This document shows, piece by piece, positions 16,916 through 25,108 of a DNA stretch of 64,000 nucleotides (position 1 is its first letter; each line of letters starts with the position of its first letter). Source of the stretch: Psychrobacillus sp. OK032. Lineage in GTDB: Bacteria; Bacillota; Bacilli; Bacillales_A; Planococcaceae. A program made the position numbers and the translations under genes. The stretch lies in the NCBI RefSeq assembly GCF_900111345.1, contig NZ_FOGY01000001.1:682001-746000 (forward strand), in the 5' to 3' direction. The notes under the pieces were generated by a model that worked only from the letters and a program-made list of their open reading frames with translations, ran no database searches and was not told the origin of the DNA.

Positions 16916-18223
16916 TTACATTCGACTAGGTAACCAAGTTACGGTTTGTGGGAACAGTATCATTATTGCACCCACCACAACAAATGCTATTAGCGCATAT
17001 ACAAAAGTAGATCTAAATATTTTTTCAATAGGAATCTTCGTAACAGCTCCTACTGTATAAACACTTATCCCAACAGGTGGTGTTAAGAACCCAAGTGTAC
17101 AAATGAATGAAACCATCACACCGAACCATAAAGGATCAATATTCAACGTCTCTATTATTGGTAAAACAACCGGTAAGGTCATAAGTAAAACTGCAATTCC
17201 TTCGATGAACATAAACAAAAAGAAGAACAATAATAATATTAGAATTAAAATAACCATTGGGAATTCCATCAAAGGCTCAAGTGCTCCAATTAATTTTCTT
17301 GGAATCAATGATAACGAAATAAATCTTCCAAAGATCGAAGCGCCTATTACTAAACTCATTGCCATTACTGTAACCTTCAGTGTTTCTGTAACGGATGTTT
17401 TAATAAATTCCATTGTAAATTTACCTAGTAATACAGCAACGATGAAACTGATGAAAGCACCAACTGCTCCTGCTTCGGTAGGGGTAAATAAACCAGAGAA
17501 AATCCCAACAAAAATAGCTGCAACAATTAATATACCCGCGGTAATAATAATGACATACTGTTTGACTGGAACTTCCTCAATAGTAGTAGTCCCAGAGGAA
17601 GCAGTAGGATCTGTTTTAGATTTGTTAAATAAGAAAATAGTAACAACAATGAATACAAGCATTGTGAGTATACCAGGAATAACTGATGCCGCAAAAAGTC
17701 GGCCAATAGATGTTTGTGTTATCACTCCATACATAATCAAAATAACACTTGGAGGGATAATTGCGGATAATGATCCTGAGCTTGCTGCAATTGCAGCAGC
17801 CAACTTATCGGAAAATCCTCTTCGTTGTAGTTCGGGTACTGCTACTTGACCTAAAGCTGCTGAAGTAGCTGTACCTGACCCGGAAACTGCACCCAAAAAT
17901 CCACCTAATAATATAGTTAATACACCAAGCAAGCTACTCTTCCCACGAGAAAGTTTATAGATGAGAGTATAGAAATCTCGTATAATACCTGCCTGGATAA
18001 TAAATTGTGCCATCAATATATATAAAGGAATTGTTGTTAGAGAATAGCTTGTTACTTGATTGAATGGCTCACTCTGTAGAAAACCATTTAGCCTTCCCAT
18101 CCCCCCTAACAAGTAAAGACCCACAATTCCACCGAACAAGAGTATAGTACTAATATATTGACCACTTACTAATAAAAATAAAAATAGGAACATTACAATA
18201 ATGATAATGATATTTTCTGTCAT
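16916..18223 (-). CDS. TRAP transporter large permease subunit (DctM)
   Basis: 435 residues and about 12 hydrophobic segments, the normal size for DctM. Landmarks are GGFLGAVSGSGTATSAALGQVAVPEL, AAIAASSGSLSAIIPPSVILI and GFLTPPVGISVYTVGAVTKIP. It uses an ion gradient, usually Na+, to import an organic acid delivered by the binding protein. GGGGAG precedes the ATG. It lies between the small subunit and the DctP gene. Confidence 0.95.
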   Translation of the reverse strand: MTENIIIIIVMFLFLFLLVSGQYISTILLFGGIVGLYLLGGMGRLNGFLQSEPFNQVTSYSLTTIPLYILMAQFIIQAGIIRDFYTLIYKLSRGKSSLLGVLTILLGGFLGAVSGSGTATSAALGQVAVPELQRRGFSDKLAAAIAASSGSLSAIIPPSVILIMYGVITQTSIGRLFAASVIPGILTMLVFIVVTIFLFNKSKTDPTASSGTTTIEEVPVKQYVIIITAGILIVAAIFVGIFSGLFTPTEAGAVGAFISFIVAVLLGKFTMEFIKTSVTETLKVTVMAMSLVIGASIFGRFISLSLIPRKLIGALEPLMEFPMVILILILLLFFFLFMFIEGIAVLLMTLPVVLPIIETLNIDPLWFGVMVSFICTLGFLTPPVGISVYTVGAVTKIPIEKIFRSTFVYALIAFVVVGAIMILFPQTVTWLPSRM

Positions 18224-18283
18224 TGAATCTCCCCCTATGTCACATTACAGAAGTAACCTGTATCAAGATATTTTAGATTTATT

Positions 18284-19402
18284 CTATTTCATTTCCTCTA
18301 TTTCCTTAGGTACTTTACCACCTGCTTCAACTAACTTATCTCTCCACATCAGCGCCACCTTTTTACCTGGAAGATTATTTTTCTCTAAGTTTTTGATCCA
18401 ATCTGTCCATGTCTTTGTCATCGCTATGTTAATATAATCTGAGACTTCAGGATTTAACTCTTCTATAGACACTACCTTGCCGCCATTACTAGTAAAGTTT
18501 TTAAAAGCTACCTTCCCTTCATTTACTTGTTTATCAACTCCAGGTACAAGTTTTTCATCTGCAACCTTTTTGAATGCATCACGCGTTTCTTCTGGTAGAC
18601 TTTCCCATGTTTCGATTGTTAGAGCCATAAATGATGGAAAATGACCTAAATTTGCACCAGTAATAGAATACTTAATCATGTCATTAAATCCATATCTTTC
18701 CCAGTCAGGTATGTTTGAAATTACCCCATCTAGGGCATTTCTGCTTAAAGCATCATAGGAATCTGCCACTGACATTGTTAAAGGAGTTACCCCCAAATTA
18801 GCTGATAAGATGTCATGAACTCGCGATGAGCTTCTAAGTCTAATCTTTTCTGTAAAGTCATTTAATGAATCGAACTTAGCCCCAACAGTTGCAATTAAAT
18901 AAGGCTCTGTAATTGGAACAGCAAAAGCAACCAATTTGTTGTCAGTAAATTCAAGTTCATAGAATGTTTTGCCATCCATAATCTCTTCTTCACTGTTCAT
19001 CATATTTTGCATAGCAATAGAAGCCATCTTAGCATCTGACTCTAATACTGGGAGCATAGATACTTCAGAGAGTGGAAATCTTTTAGGATCATACGGCGTC
19101 AACAATGAAAGCGCGACATCGATTGTCCCTTGTTGAAGTGCATTATATTCTTCCCCCAAGGTAACAAGTTCACCTGAAGTATATTTTTCAAAAGTAACTT
19201 TTCCATCTGTTTGTTCCGTTACAGTTTCTAACACAGGGTCGTAAAATCCGACTTCCCATGCATGCCCCGCTGGTAAACCAGAAGAAGCAATCATTTTTTT
19301 ACTATCAGCTGATGCAGAAGATCCTTCGCTATTACAAGCAGCGATAAGCAAAGTAGGTATAATAAGGCCAATCATCCCAAACTTCTTGAACTTTTTCTTC
19401 AT
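18284..19402 (-). CDS. TRAP transporter substrate-binding lipoprotein (DctP)
   Basis: 372 residues from the ATG at 19402, which has GGAGGT seven bases upstream. Residues 1-23 are a lipoprotein signal ending in the lipobox IAAC, so the mature protein is lipid-anchored at Cys23. The DctP pattern is clear: LPAGHAWEVGFYDPVLETV, KIRLRSSSRVHDIL with the conserved Arg that usually contacts a carboxylate, then DALSRNALDGVISN. It captures the substrate outside the cell. As first gene of the operon its promoter region holds the cre-like site and tandem repeat. Confidence 0.9.
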   Translation of the reverse strand: MKKKFKKFGMIGLIIPTLLIAACNSEGSSASADSKKMIASSGLPAGHAWEVGFYDPVLETVTEQTDGKVTFEKYTSGELVTLGEEYNALQQGTIDVALSLLTPYDPKRFPLSEVSMLPVLESDAKMASIAMQNMMNSEEEIMDGKTFYELEFTDNKLVAFAVPITEPYLIATVGAKFDSLNDFTEKIRLRSSSRVHDILSANLGVTPLTMSVADSYDALSRNALDGVISNIPDWERYGFNDMIKYSITGANLGHFPSFMALTIETWESLPEETRDAFKKVADEKLVPGVDKQVNEGKVAFKNFTSNGGKVVSIEELNPEVSDYINIAMTKTWTDWIKNLEKNNLPGKKVALMWRDKLVEAGGKVPKEIEEMK

Positions 19403-19424
19403 CTTCTCAACCTCCATTTTTATA

Positions 19425-19438
19425 ATAAAACGCTTACA
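19425..19438. promoter_or_regulatory. Imperfect cre-like site upstream of the TRAP operon
   Basis: On the minus strand TGTAAGCGTTTTAT matches the cre consensus except for the last two positions. It lies about 22 bases upstream of the dctP ATG, close to the ribosome site, where bound CcpA could block elongation or initiation. Confidence 0.4.
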
Positions 19439-19532
19439 TTATTAAATTCCAAACTCCTTTCGCATAAAGTTCGTAAAGAGATAAGATTTATCCAAAATCT
19501 TTCTACGCAAGAAGACTCTTTCAAATTCCTTT

Positions 19533-19572
19533 GCCGTACCGTTAAATGAAACGCCGTACTCATTAATGAAAC
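19533..19572. repeat. Tandem 20-bp direct repeat upstream of the TRAP operon
   Basis: Two adjacent 20-base units both begin GCCGTAC and end AATGAAAC, and agree at 16 of 20 positions. They lie about 130-170 bases upstream of the dctP start. Two adjacent sites in an otherwise empty promoter region suggest regulator binding, for example by the IclR protein of the same operon. Confidence 0.5.
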
Positions 19573-19738
19573 CTTATAATAGACTGTATGTTTTGCCGAC
19601 TGTGAATATTCTAATTTTCATGGTATTTTCAGAGAGTAATATCTCTTATTTTTATAATTTAATAGAGCGTCAAACTCAAAAAAATCCTTAGATTCAATTA
19701 TGGCTGGTTGTAGCTATCAAAACTCAAACACAAAAAAA

Positions 19739-19764
19739 GCAGCCGAAAATGGAATTTCGGCTGC
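19739..19764. terminator. GCAGCCG hairpin
   Basis: AGCAGCCGAAA (19739-19749) pairs with TTTCGGCTGCT (19754-19764) around a short loop, with an A run on the left that gives a T run on the minus strand. It is the terminator attached to the decayed gene tail next to it. Confidence 0.65.
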
Positions 19765-19870
19765 TCGTGTCTTTTCATATTCTTTGTTTTTACCTTTACC
19801 AGGCTTTTTATCTCCTCCTACTTTCACATGTTCTATAATCTCTATCAACTCCTGAAAGCCTGAACTAGAT
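19765..19870 (-). pseudogene. Second decayed tail of a Lys-rich secreted protein
   Basis: The minus-strand frame reads about 35 codons ending in VGGDKKPGKGKNKEY and runs through the hairpin because the original stop is lost. It is homologous to the tail scar at 7305 and resembles the end of the phosphoesterase at 27912. The rest of the ancestral gene is gone. Confidence 0.45.
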
Positions 19871-19948
19871 GCACTAAAATCTAATGGTTCGTTAAGATAT
19901 CCCCGTAAATGTTACTAATCATCGCTGAATGTACATACTTCATTGCGT

Positions 19949-19992
19949 CCCTGTGTCAGACTCAATTGTTCTTCAAAATGGCTGACACAGGG
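19949..19992. terminator. Hairpin built from two inverted ACACAGGG repeat tails
   Basis: CCCTGTGTCAG (19949-19959) and CTGACACAGGG (19982-19992) are perfect 11-base arms. It lies 18 bases beyond the stop of the minus-strand gene at 20011. It could end that transcript, though there is no clear T run. The arms belong to the dispersed repeat family described elsewhere. Confidence 0.5.
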
Positions 19993-20010
19993 TCGTTAGT
20001 AATCAGTATA

Positions 20011-20472
20011 TTAATTATAATCCCACAGTATCTTCCACTCTTCTTCATCTTCAACGACATATACTTCTTGTAGGAAGCTGAACTTTCCGTATTTTCCTTT
20101 ATAGGTTTGAATGACATTATATTTGTAAGCTACATCAAATGGTTTTGCTTCTTTGGCCATTTTCCAATCCTTAATTTTATTGCCTTCCCCTACTGTAAAT
20201 TGGAAAGTTTCGGTACCAAAATGGCCAACAAAAACATGCAAACGATCAGTCATAAACTGTGTTTTACTCCATCTATCTTTCATAAAAGGGTGAAGTAATT
20301 CCCATGAATCAGCAAAGTCACTACTTTGTTCATGCGTATAAAATGCTTCTACTACTTTTTTAGATTTGTAGCTCGGCGAAAACAGGTAATTAATAGAGCT
20401 TATCAATACAACCAAAGAACATGTGGATATGATAACAATAAGTAAGAGTGTTTTTATTTGCCTTTTTCTCAT
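20011..20472 (-). CDS. Membrane-anchored hypothetical protein
   Basis: 153 residues from the ATG at 20472 with AAAGGGG upstream. Residues 8-28 form one hydrophobic helix after a basic MRKRQIK start; the remainder is a soluble extracytoplasmic domain of about 120 residues with EAFYTHEQSSDFADSWELLHP and a closing VVEDEEEWKILWDYN. The domain looks like the small NTF2/SnoaL-like folds seen in many Bacillus secreted proteins, but I do not recognise a named family. The gene stands alone. Confidence 0.7.
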   Translation of the reverse strand: MRKRQIKTLLLIVIISTCSLVVLISSINYLFSPSYKSKKVVEAFYTHEQSSDFADSWELLHPFMKDRWSKTQFMTDRLHVFVGHFGTETFQFTVGEGNKIKDWKMAKEAKPFDVAYKYNVIQTYKGKYGKFSFLQEVYVVEDEEEWKILWDYN

Positions 20473-21145
20473 GATGAATAGCCCCTTTGTTAAATTCATC
20501 TATATGAAGAGGATATGTTTTCAACAAATTTATTATCCGAACGGACAGTCTGTATTTAGAAGAACAGCACAATTAAAAAAGTTCTTTGTAAAAAAAATCT
20601 ACACTATTCTTAAAATCATCTACAATTCCTTGCTGGATCTATCCCTTTTTGTCCAATTGCGGATGGGAGAGGGAGGCTCTATTATGAATAAATGGGCTGA
20701 AATTGAGAAAGTGAAGTGGCAGGGAATATTGAGGTACCAGGTCTACTAATCCAGACCCAAAAGCGGACGGGACCGGACTATCATGTTTCTTAACTTTCTA
20801 ATTTTATTTCTTCCTACCTCGTCATTACTCAAACATATCACTATACTTCTCCCCCATAATTTATTGTATCCGTGAGGTTTTATATAAGAAATTGCAATAA
20901 GCAAAATGAGGTGATGTATATTTCCATTTTACGTTCTATTCGAAAAACATATCAGTTTAATGCAGTTAGAACTGTTCTAAGAAGATTCCATATACGGTAT
21001 GGAGTCTTTTTTGTTGTTATAAGCAAGTTTTGAAATGATAGAATAGCAAGGGTGGAAAGATCTATAATTATAATAGATACACAAGAAAAGAAACGAATTG
21101 CTATGTAGAAAACGGTTTAAATGATTTGAAAGGGGAGAGATTGCA
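20473..21145. other. Intergenic region upstream of the toxin gene
   Basis: Two weak traces are visible. A ribosome site followed by ATG at about 20684 opens a 21-codon frame ending at 20749, likely a remnant. Around 20985-21013 a hairpin with a T run (TTCCATA...TATGGA, then TTTTTT) looks like a plus-strand terminator. The promoter of the spoIISA-like gene should lie in the last 130 bases; TATAAT occurs near 21064 without a well-placed -35. Confidence 0.4.
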
Positions 21146-21940
21146 TTGGAATTTAATATTTTTATCGTCGTATTGATATTGTTTGTGATTGGCAACTTCT
21201 TATTCTTCATGAAAGCCCCAGACAAATATCTTATATCCATTTATGGTTTAAGAAAACTGCTTTATACATTATTTGTTGGTGCGATATTGATAGGATTGTT
21301 GTGGGATGAAATTTCGTTAAGTAACTGGAAGTTTCTTTTGACGCTCTCGTCCCTTGTTCTATTTATAGACATATCCATTCTTCTTACCCCAAGTATTATG
21401 AAGTTTTGGCATGCTGAATTCAATTATCCTGAAAATGTCCAAAAGTCGATTAAAGAAAGCAAAAGACTGCGGGATCGCATTCTTTATCGAGTAGGCACTA
21501 TGTCTGAAATGATCCAGAATGTAGGAAGTTACATTCAAGTTGTTTCAACTGATGAAGACGAACGCATAGAGGATACCGAAACGTTTATCAATGAATATTG
21601 TGATAAGTACGGACTGAATACAAAATTATTTAGGCTTACTATTCAGAACGTAGAAAGCGAACAGGCTTTATTTAGAACTTTGTTAGGTGAGACCTTGGAA
21701 CAAATAGACCGTGATTATGGTTTAAGTTTGTCTCTAAATAGGGAAGAGAATATTGATGTATTATTTGATTCCTCTGTTCTTTCTGTACTGGACGAAGGAT
21801 TTATGATCTTACCAGTATATATGGATGGAAACAACTTGCTTGCAGTGATAGAAAGCAAAAAAGGGGAAATCTTAGAAGTTGATGCAGTTCACATAACAAA
21901 TCTAATCTTTTTATATCATTCTTTTACACTCAATTTGTGA
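21146..21940 (+). CDS. spoIISA: SpoIISA-like membrane toxin
   Basis: 264 residues (B. subtilis SpoIISA has 248), with the same plan: three N-terminal membrane helices (about 3-21, 34-52 and 60-80), then a cytosolic domain of about 175 residues. Matching segments include a YGLRKLLYTLFVGAILIGLLW helix and a C-terminal strand-rich part. SpoIISA disrupts the cell envelope unless bound by SpoIISB. The start is TTG with AGGGGAG eight bases upstream; a weak start codon would hold toxin synthesis down. The small basic gene 40 bp downstream supports the assignment. Confidence 0.7.
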   Translation: MEFNIFIVVLILFVIGNFLFFMKAPDKYLISIYGLRKLLYTLFVGAILIGLLWDEISLSNWKFLLTLSSLVLFIDISILLTPSIMKFWHAEFNYPENVQKSIKESKRLRDRILYRVGTMSEMIQNVGSYIQVVSTDEDERIEDTETFINEYCDKYGLNTKLFRLTIQNVESEQALFRTLLGETLEQIDRDYGLSLSLNREENIDVLFDSSVLSVLDEGFMILPVYMDGNNLLAVIESKKGEILEVDAVHITNLIFLYHSFTLNL

Positions 21941-21980
21941 TATTATAGGAATAAGATTACTTTTAAAGGAGGGGTTATAA

Positions 21981-22169
21981 ATGACAATATCTACTGAAGA
22001 AAGACCTGTTTTAACTGAGGAAGTTAATGACGTTGGTTCAAAAAGAAAAAGAGTTAAATTGCCTGTTGCAACAAAAACAACCCATTTGTCAAAACACTCC
22101 AAAAGTAAAGCAACAAAACAATTAGAAGAATTAAATAAAAAAGTGTTACAAACAATGGCTAATTACTAA
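21981..22169 (+). CDS. spoIISB: SpoIISB-like antitoxin
   Basis: 62 residues, small, basic and lacking hydrophobic segments. The centre, KRKRVKLPVATKTTHLSK, followed by a Lys/Glu-rich helix, resembles the SpoIISB pattern of a basic stretch then a C-terminal helix. In B. subtilis SpoIISB wraps around the SpoIISA cytosolic domain. It has a very strong ribosome site (AAAGGAGGGG), in contrast to the TTG start of the toxin, so antitoxin should be made in excess. A terminator follows ten bases after the stop. Confidence 0.6.
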   Translation: MTISTEERPVLTEEVNDVGSKRKRVKLPVATKTTHLSKHSKSKATKQLEELNKKVLQTMANY

Positions 22170-22178
22170 TCTTAATCT

Positions 22179-22217
22179 AAAAGCAGTATGTTGAATTTAC
22201 CAACATACTGCTTTTTT
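22179..22217 (+). terminator. Rho-independent terminator after the antitoxin
   Basis: AAAAGCAGTATGTTG and CAACATACTGCTTTT form a 15-bp stem with a 7-base loop, ending in TTTTTT. It separates the toxin-antitoxin pair from the third small gene, so that gene needs read-through or its own promoter. Confidence 0.9.
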
Positions 22218-22277
22218 GTATAGTTTTCGATCTTTTTGCCCAAGTTGTTAGAAAAGAACGAGGGAGGTAGTAATTAT

Positions 22278-22409
22278 ATGAAAAAGCCAGTAAAAATTAA
22301 ATGGGCAAGCCCAACAAAACCAATTAAATTCCCATCACAATCCAAATTGTCCGAGCGGGATAAAGAACTTTTGAAGAAATCAAAAGAGTATAAAGGGAAA
22401 TTTGGGTGA
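22278..22409 (+). CDS. Small basic protein, SpoIISC-like third component
   Basis: 43 residues from an ATG with AGGGAGGTAG upstream. Lys-rich (13 Lys) with no hydrophobic stretch. The layout, a PVKIKW start, a Ser/Thr/Pro middle and a KLSERDKELLKKSKEY helix, mirrors the SpoIISB-like protein upstream and is the size of B. subtilis SpoIISC, a second antitoxin encoded after spoIISB. Assignment rests on position, size and pattern rather than clear homology, so it is tentative. Confidence 0.6.
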   Translation: MKKPVKIKWASPTKPIKFPSQSKLSERDKELLKKSKEYKGKFG

Positions 22410-22492
22410 TTGTCCTAATAATACTTGTACCTATTCTTTTCTTTAACTGGTTATATCTATTGTCATCAGAACTAAAATATACAAAAGTCTGA
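22406..22492 (+). CDS. Possible 28-residue membrane peptide coupled to the SpoIISC-like gene
   Basis: A GTG start overlaps the preceding stop (GTGA) and opens 28 codons: VIVLIILVPILFFNWLYLL followed by a short polar tail with two Lys. One membrane helix is predicted. The overlap is the classic arrangement for coupled translation, but so short a frame could be chance. Confidence 0.3.
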   Translation: MIVLIILVPILFFNWLYLLSSELKYTKV

Positions 22493-22541
22493 ATTTGATA
22501 ATAGAATCAAAGGCTTCCGTTTCCCCAAGCTATTGATTGAT

Positions 22542-22640
22542 TTATTCTCCTATGAAATGATTGGCCGAACCTACACCACTACTATTTGCAGTTAGATCGT
22601 TTTGCTTTGCATATTCAATAAATTCTTCTACATTTGAAAA
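22542..22640 (-). pseudogene. Fragment of a TctC-type substrate-binding protein
   Basis: The minus strand encodes VEEFIEYAKQN followed by SSGVGSANHFIGE then a stop. This matches the internal segment of tripartite tricarboxylate transporter receptor proteins that normally reads EFIAYAK...SSG.G..NHLAGE. Only about 31 codons remain, with no start. Confidence 0.4.
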
Positions 22641-22986
22641 ATTTTAAAAAATTTAAAACCACAGTTACGAAGATCAAGTAGCCAATATATTACATCGTGA
22701 ATTCCAACAAGTGAAAGAATTATCTCCTTTCTTTATTTATTATAAATACTATAAGAATGAATGTGGTTAACCAGTCTTTAAAGAAATAAAAAAGTGGATA
22801 ACTTTACATTAAATACTGTAAAGTCATCCATTATGACTGTTAAGATAACTGCATTTCCCTGCTGCTACCTATCCAAACATTTTAATGAAATACATTGTTC
22901 TTATTCAAATAATGTAACTGATAGCCTGTTACATCATTCGTCATATGATCAACTCAATTCATAATTAATTTTATTAATACTAGGAT
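22641..22986. other. Intergenic debris with a fragment frame and a hairpin
   Basis: On the plus strand about 37 codons ending at 22770 (YEDQVANILHREF, then a Lys/Tyr-rich end) look protein-like but lack a start. TAACTTTACA pairs with TGTAAAGTCA-type sequence around 22799-22826 and could be a terminator. The rest up to the acetyltransferase stop shows nothing. Confidence 0.3.
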
Positions 22987-23508
22987 TTAAAGTCTCTTCT
23001 GTACCTCTAACACTCCACTTTTAATGCGGTAGCAGCGTGCTGTTGACATGAATTTGCTTTCCACTTGTGGGTCACGATCAAAGCCGTACTTCTCATATAA
23101 ATGAATAGCTGATGTCATCATTTCTCCTGTAAATAAATACATATAAGGTTCATTTTTTTGAAACGTATATTGTATACCCACTTCAAGTAATGCCCTTGCC
23201 ACACCTAAGCCACGACTTTTCGGTGTCACAGCTAAATATCTTAAAAGCGTATAATCTACGCCGTAATCTGTACCTGGATAAGCAACATCACTATTCGCGT
23301 ACATACTAGCTGTACCAACAATTTTCCCTTCATGTTTTGCAACAAAGATTTTCTCCACTGTCGGATCATCGATTGCTGCCTTAATATCACCTAAATATCT
23401 CAACCAATGTTCTTTCGGCTTAAAAGTTTCTTCGTATTGCATATAGCTATTGACTAACACTTGCTTAGCCTGTTCTTTATCTTTTAATTTTAGCTCTTCA
23501 ATAATCAC
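22987..23508 (-). CDS. GNAT family N-acetyltransferase
   Basis: 173 residues with the GNAT fold. IFVAKHEGKIVGTASMYAN forms strands 2-3, LLRYLAVTPKSRGLGVARALLEVGIQ holds the acetyl-CoA loop (RGLGVA), and AIHLYEKYGFDRDP is the C-terminal motif. The start is GTG with GGAGG upstream. The acceptor amine cannot be predicted. The gene stands alone. Confidence 0.85.
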   Translation of the reverse strand: MIIEELKLKDKEQAKQVLVNSYMQYEETFKPKEHWLRYLGDIKAAIDDPTVEKIFVAKHEGKIVGTASMYANSDVAYPGTDYGVDYTLLRYLAVTPKSRGLGVARALLEVGIQYTFQKNEPYMYLFTGEMMTSAIHLYEKYGFDRDPQVESKFMSTARCYRIKSGVLEVQKRL

Positions 23509-23846
23509 ACTCTTAATGCCTCCGTTTATAAAATAATTTTAGATAAGATATCTGTTAGTGTCTTAATGCCTAGTAAACTAATCAGCAAAATACATTTTAT
23601 TTAATATTAATCCTATCATTGTAAACAACAACATTACTAATAGAAAATATTTTAATTAGAGAAAAAAAATCTATCAATACTTCTAGAATTTTATATTATT
23701 TTCAAATTATCCGTCTAATAAACGAGACAAAAACGATAGTTTGGATAACATGTACTTCTACGCCGCTGTAGCAGGAAATTTCCAAATGTGCCGTTTTAAT
23801 CATGCAAATGCTTGTTAAAGGTGACAGGTCGGTCTTGACATGAAAA

Positions 23847-23965
23847 AGCCTCCTAACGAATGAATATACTGTGATAATCACATAGCATAGACTTCGTTAG
23901 GAGGTGTATATTATTCTATCGCTCGCTTAATAGTCAGAATTGTTCCTTACACAGGGACCCGTCAC
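23847..23965. repeat. Hairpin element with ACACAGGGAC tail
   Basis: CCTCCTAACGAA (about 23850-23861) and TTCGTTAGGAGG (about 23892-23903) are perfect 12-base arms, with further pairing inside (CTGTGA/TCACATAG). About 30 bases on, TCAGAATTGTTCC leads into TTACACAGGGAC, the tail motif shared by the dispersed family. The upstream part of this gap (23509-23846) holds no recognisable gene. Confidence 0.55.
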
Positions 23966-23995
23966 TAAGAAAATAGGAATAAGTATAGTTAAAAA

Positions 23996-24973
23996 CTATC
24001 TATGAATTCGTTCTCCAATAATATTATCTATACGACTCAATCCTTTCTCTACTGTAAAAATCATCTCATCAAATAACGCCTGAACCGTTGGAATATCGTT
24101 GAGAAGACCGATTACCTGTCCAACCCATCCGAAACCGTCCGTTTCATTTCCATCATAGATATACCTACAATTAGCTTTTCCACTAATAATATCTTGCAGG
24201 TCTTCATAGGTTGCGCCTTCCTTTTCACGTTCGATAATATTCAAAGTATATTCAGATTTCAACACTCGTCCCGGCGAGCCTAATGTTCTCTTAATAATTA
24301 CTGTATCCGTCTCTTTCGCATGAAGGATTGCCTGCTTGTATTTCTCATTAGCATGAACGCACTCTTGGGTAGCAATAAAGCGAGTACCCATTTCGATTCC
24401 TTCTGCCCCTAAAGCTAAAGCTGCTAATAAACCTCGTCCATCTCCAATGCCACCACTTGCTAATACTGGGATTGATACGGAATCGACCACACGAGGAGTA
24501 AGAACCATTGTGCCTATATCCTCACGTCCTAAATGTCCTCCGCCTTCTTGGCCAACTACTATTACTATGTCAGCACCGAGTTTTTCCGCTTTTTGTGCTT
24601 GTCTAACACCTGCTACAAGAACAAGTGTTTTAATATTTTCTTCTTTAATTCGCTCGAAAACTGGTTGTGGATTAGCGCCAGTAATTGAAATTGCCGGTAC
24701 TTTTTCCTCAATGGCAACTTCAAGTAATTCTTTATAATGCCCGTCATGTCTGGCAATAGCAAAGTTTACGGCGAATGGCTTATCGGTGAGTGTGCGTACT
24801 TTACGAATTTCCTCTCGAAGTTTTTCAGGTGAACCAAGCGTTGCCGCAGTAATTTGTCCAAGTCCCCCTGCATTCGAGACCGCAGCAGCCAGTTCAGCAT
24901 AAGCAAGATAAGCGAGTCCCCCTTGTACTATTGGATATTTAATTCCTAAAATCTCCGTTACTCGTGTTTTCAA
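23996..24973 (-). CDS. Nitronate monooxygenase (2-nitropropane dioxygenase-like)
   Basis: About 325 residues of an FMN TIM barrel. TRVTEILGIKYPIVQGG at the N-terminus, VVGQEGGGHLGR (about residue 140), VLASGGIGDGRGLLAALALGAEGIEMGTRF in parts, and SPGRVLKSEY fit class-II nitronate monooxygenases. The family oxidises alkyl nitronates, notably propionate 3-nitronate. I prefer the TTG at 24973, giving the usual MKTRVTEILG start; the GTG at 24985 has its ribosome site immediately against it. It is monocistronic, 135 bp after the quinone reductase. Confidence 0.85.
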   Translation of the reverse strand: MKTRVTEILGIKYPIVQGGLAYLAYAELAAAVSNAGGLGQITAATLGSPEKLREEIRKVRTLTDKPFAVNFAIARHDGHYKELLEVAIEEKVPAISITGANPQPVFERIKEENIKTLVLVAGVRQAQKAEKLGADIVIVVGQEGGGHLGREDIGTMVLTPRVVDSVSIPVLASGGIGDGRGLLAALALGAEGIEMGTRFIATQECVHANEKYKQAILHAKETDTVIIKRTLGSPGRVLKSEYTLNIIEREKEGATYEDLQDIISGKANCRYIYDGNETDGFGWVGQVIGLLNDIPTVQALFDEMIFTVEKGLSRIDNIIGERIHR

Positions 24974-25108
24974 TATTTCTCCCACTCCTTTTCAGATGTC
25001 CTATTTTATATAATCAACACAAAAAATTATAAATCCTATAACTTTTTATATTCTTATGTGATGAATGTATACTAAAAAGTTAGACCTTTATTGTGCTATT
25101 CTGCAGCT

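Noticed and set aside
17103-17849. 248-codon open frame on the plus strand
   Set aside because: It is antisense to the TRAP large subunit, Thr/Ile/Asn-rich as expected for a complement of hydrophobic codons, and has no ribosome site.
20423-20749. 108-codon plus-strand frame
   Set aside because: It starts inside the opposite-strand membrane protein gene, has no ribosome site at its start and no recognisable pattern.
20923-21040. Plus-strand frame of about 40 basic codons upstream of the toxin
   Set aside because: The GAGGTG lies directly against the ATG and the frame runs through a terminator-like hairpin, so coding is doubtful.
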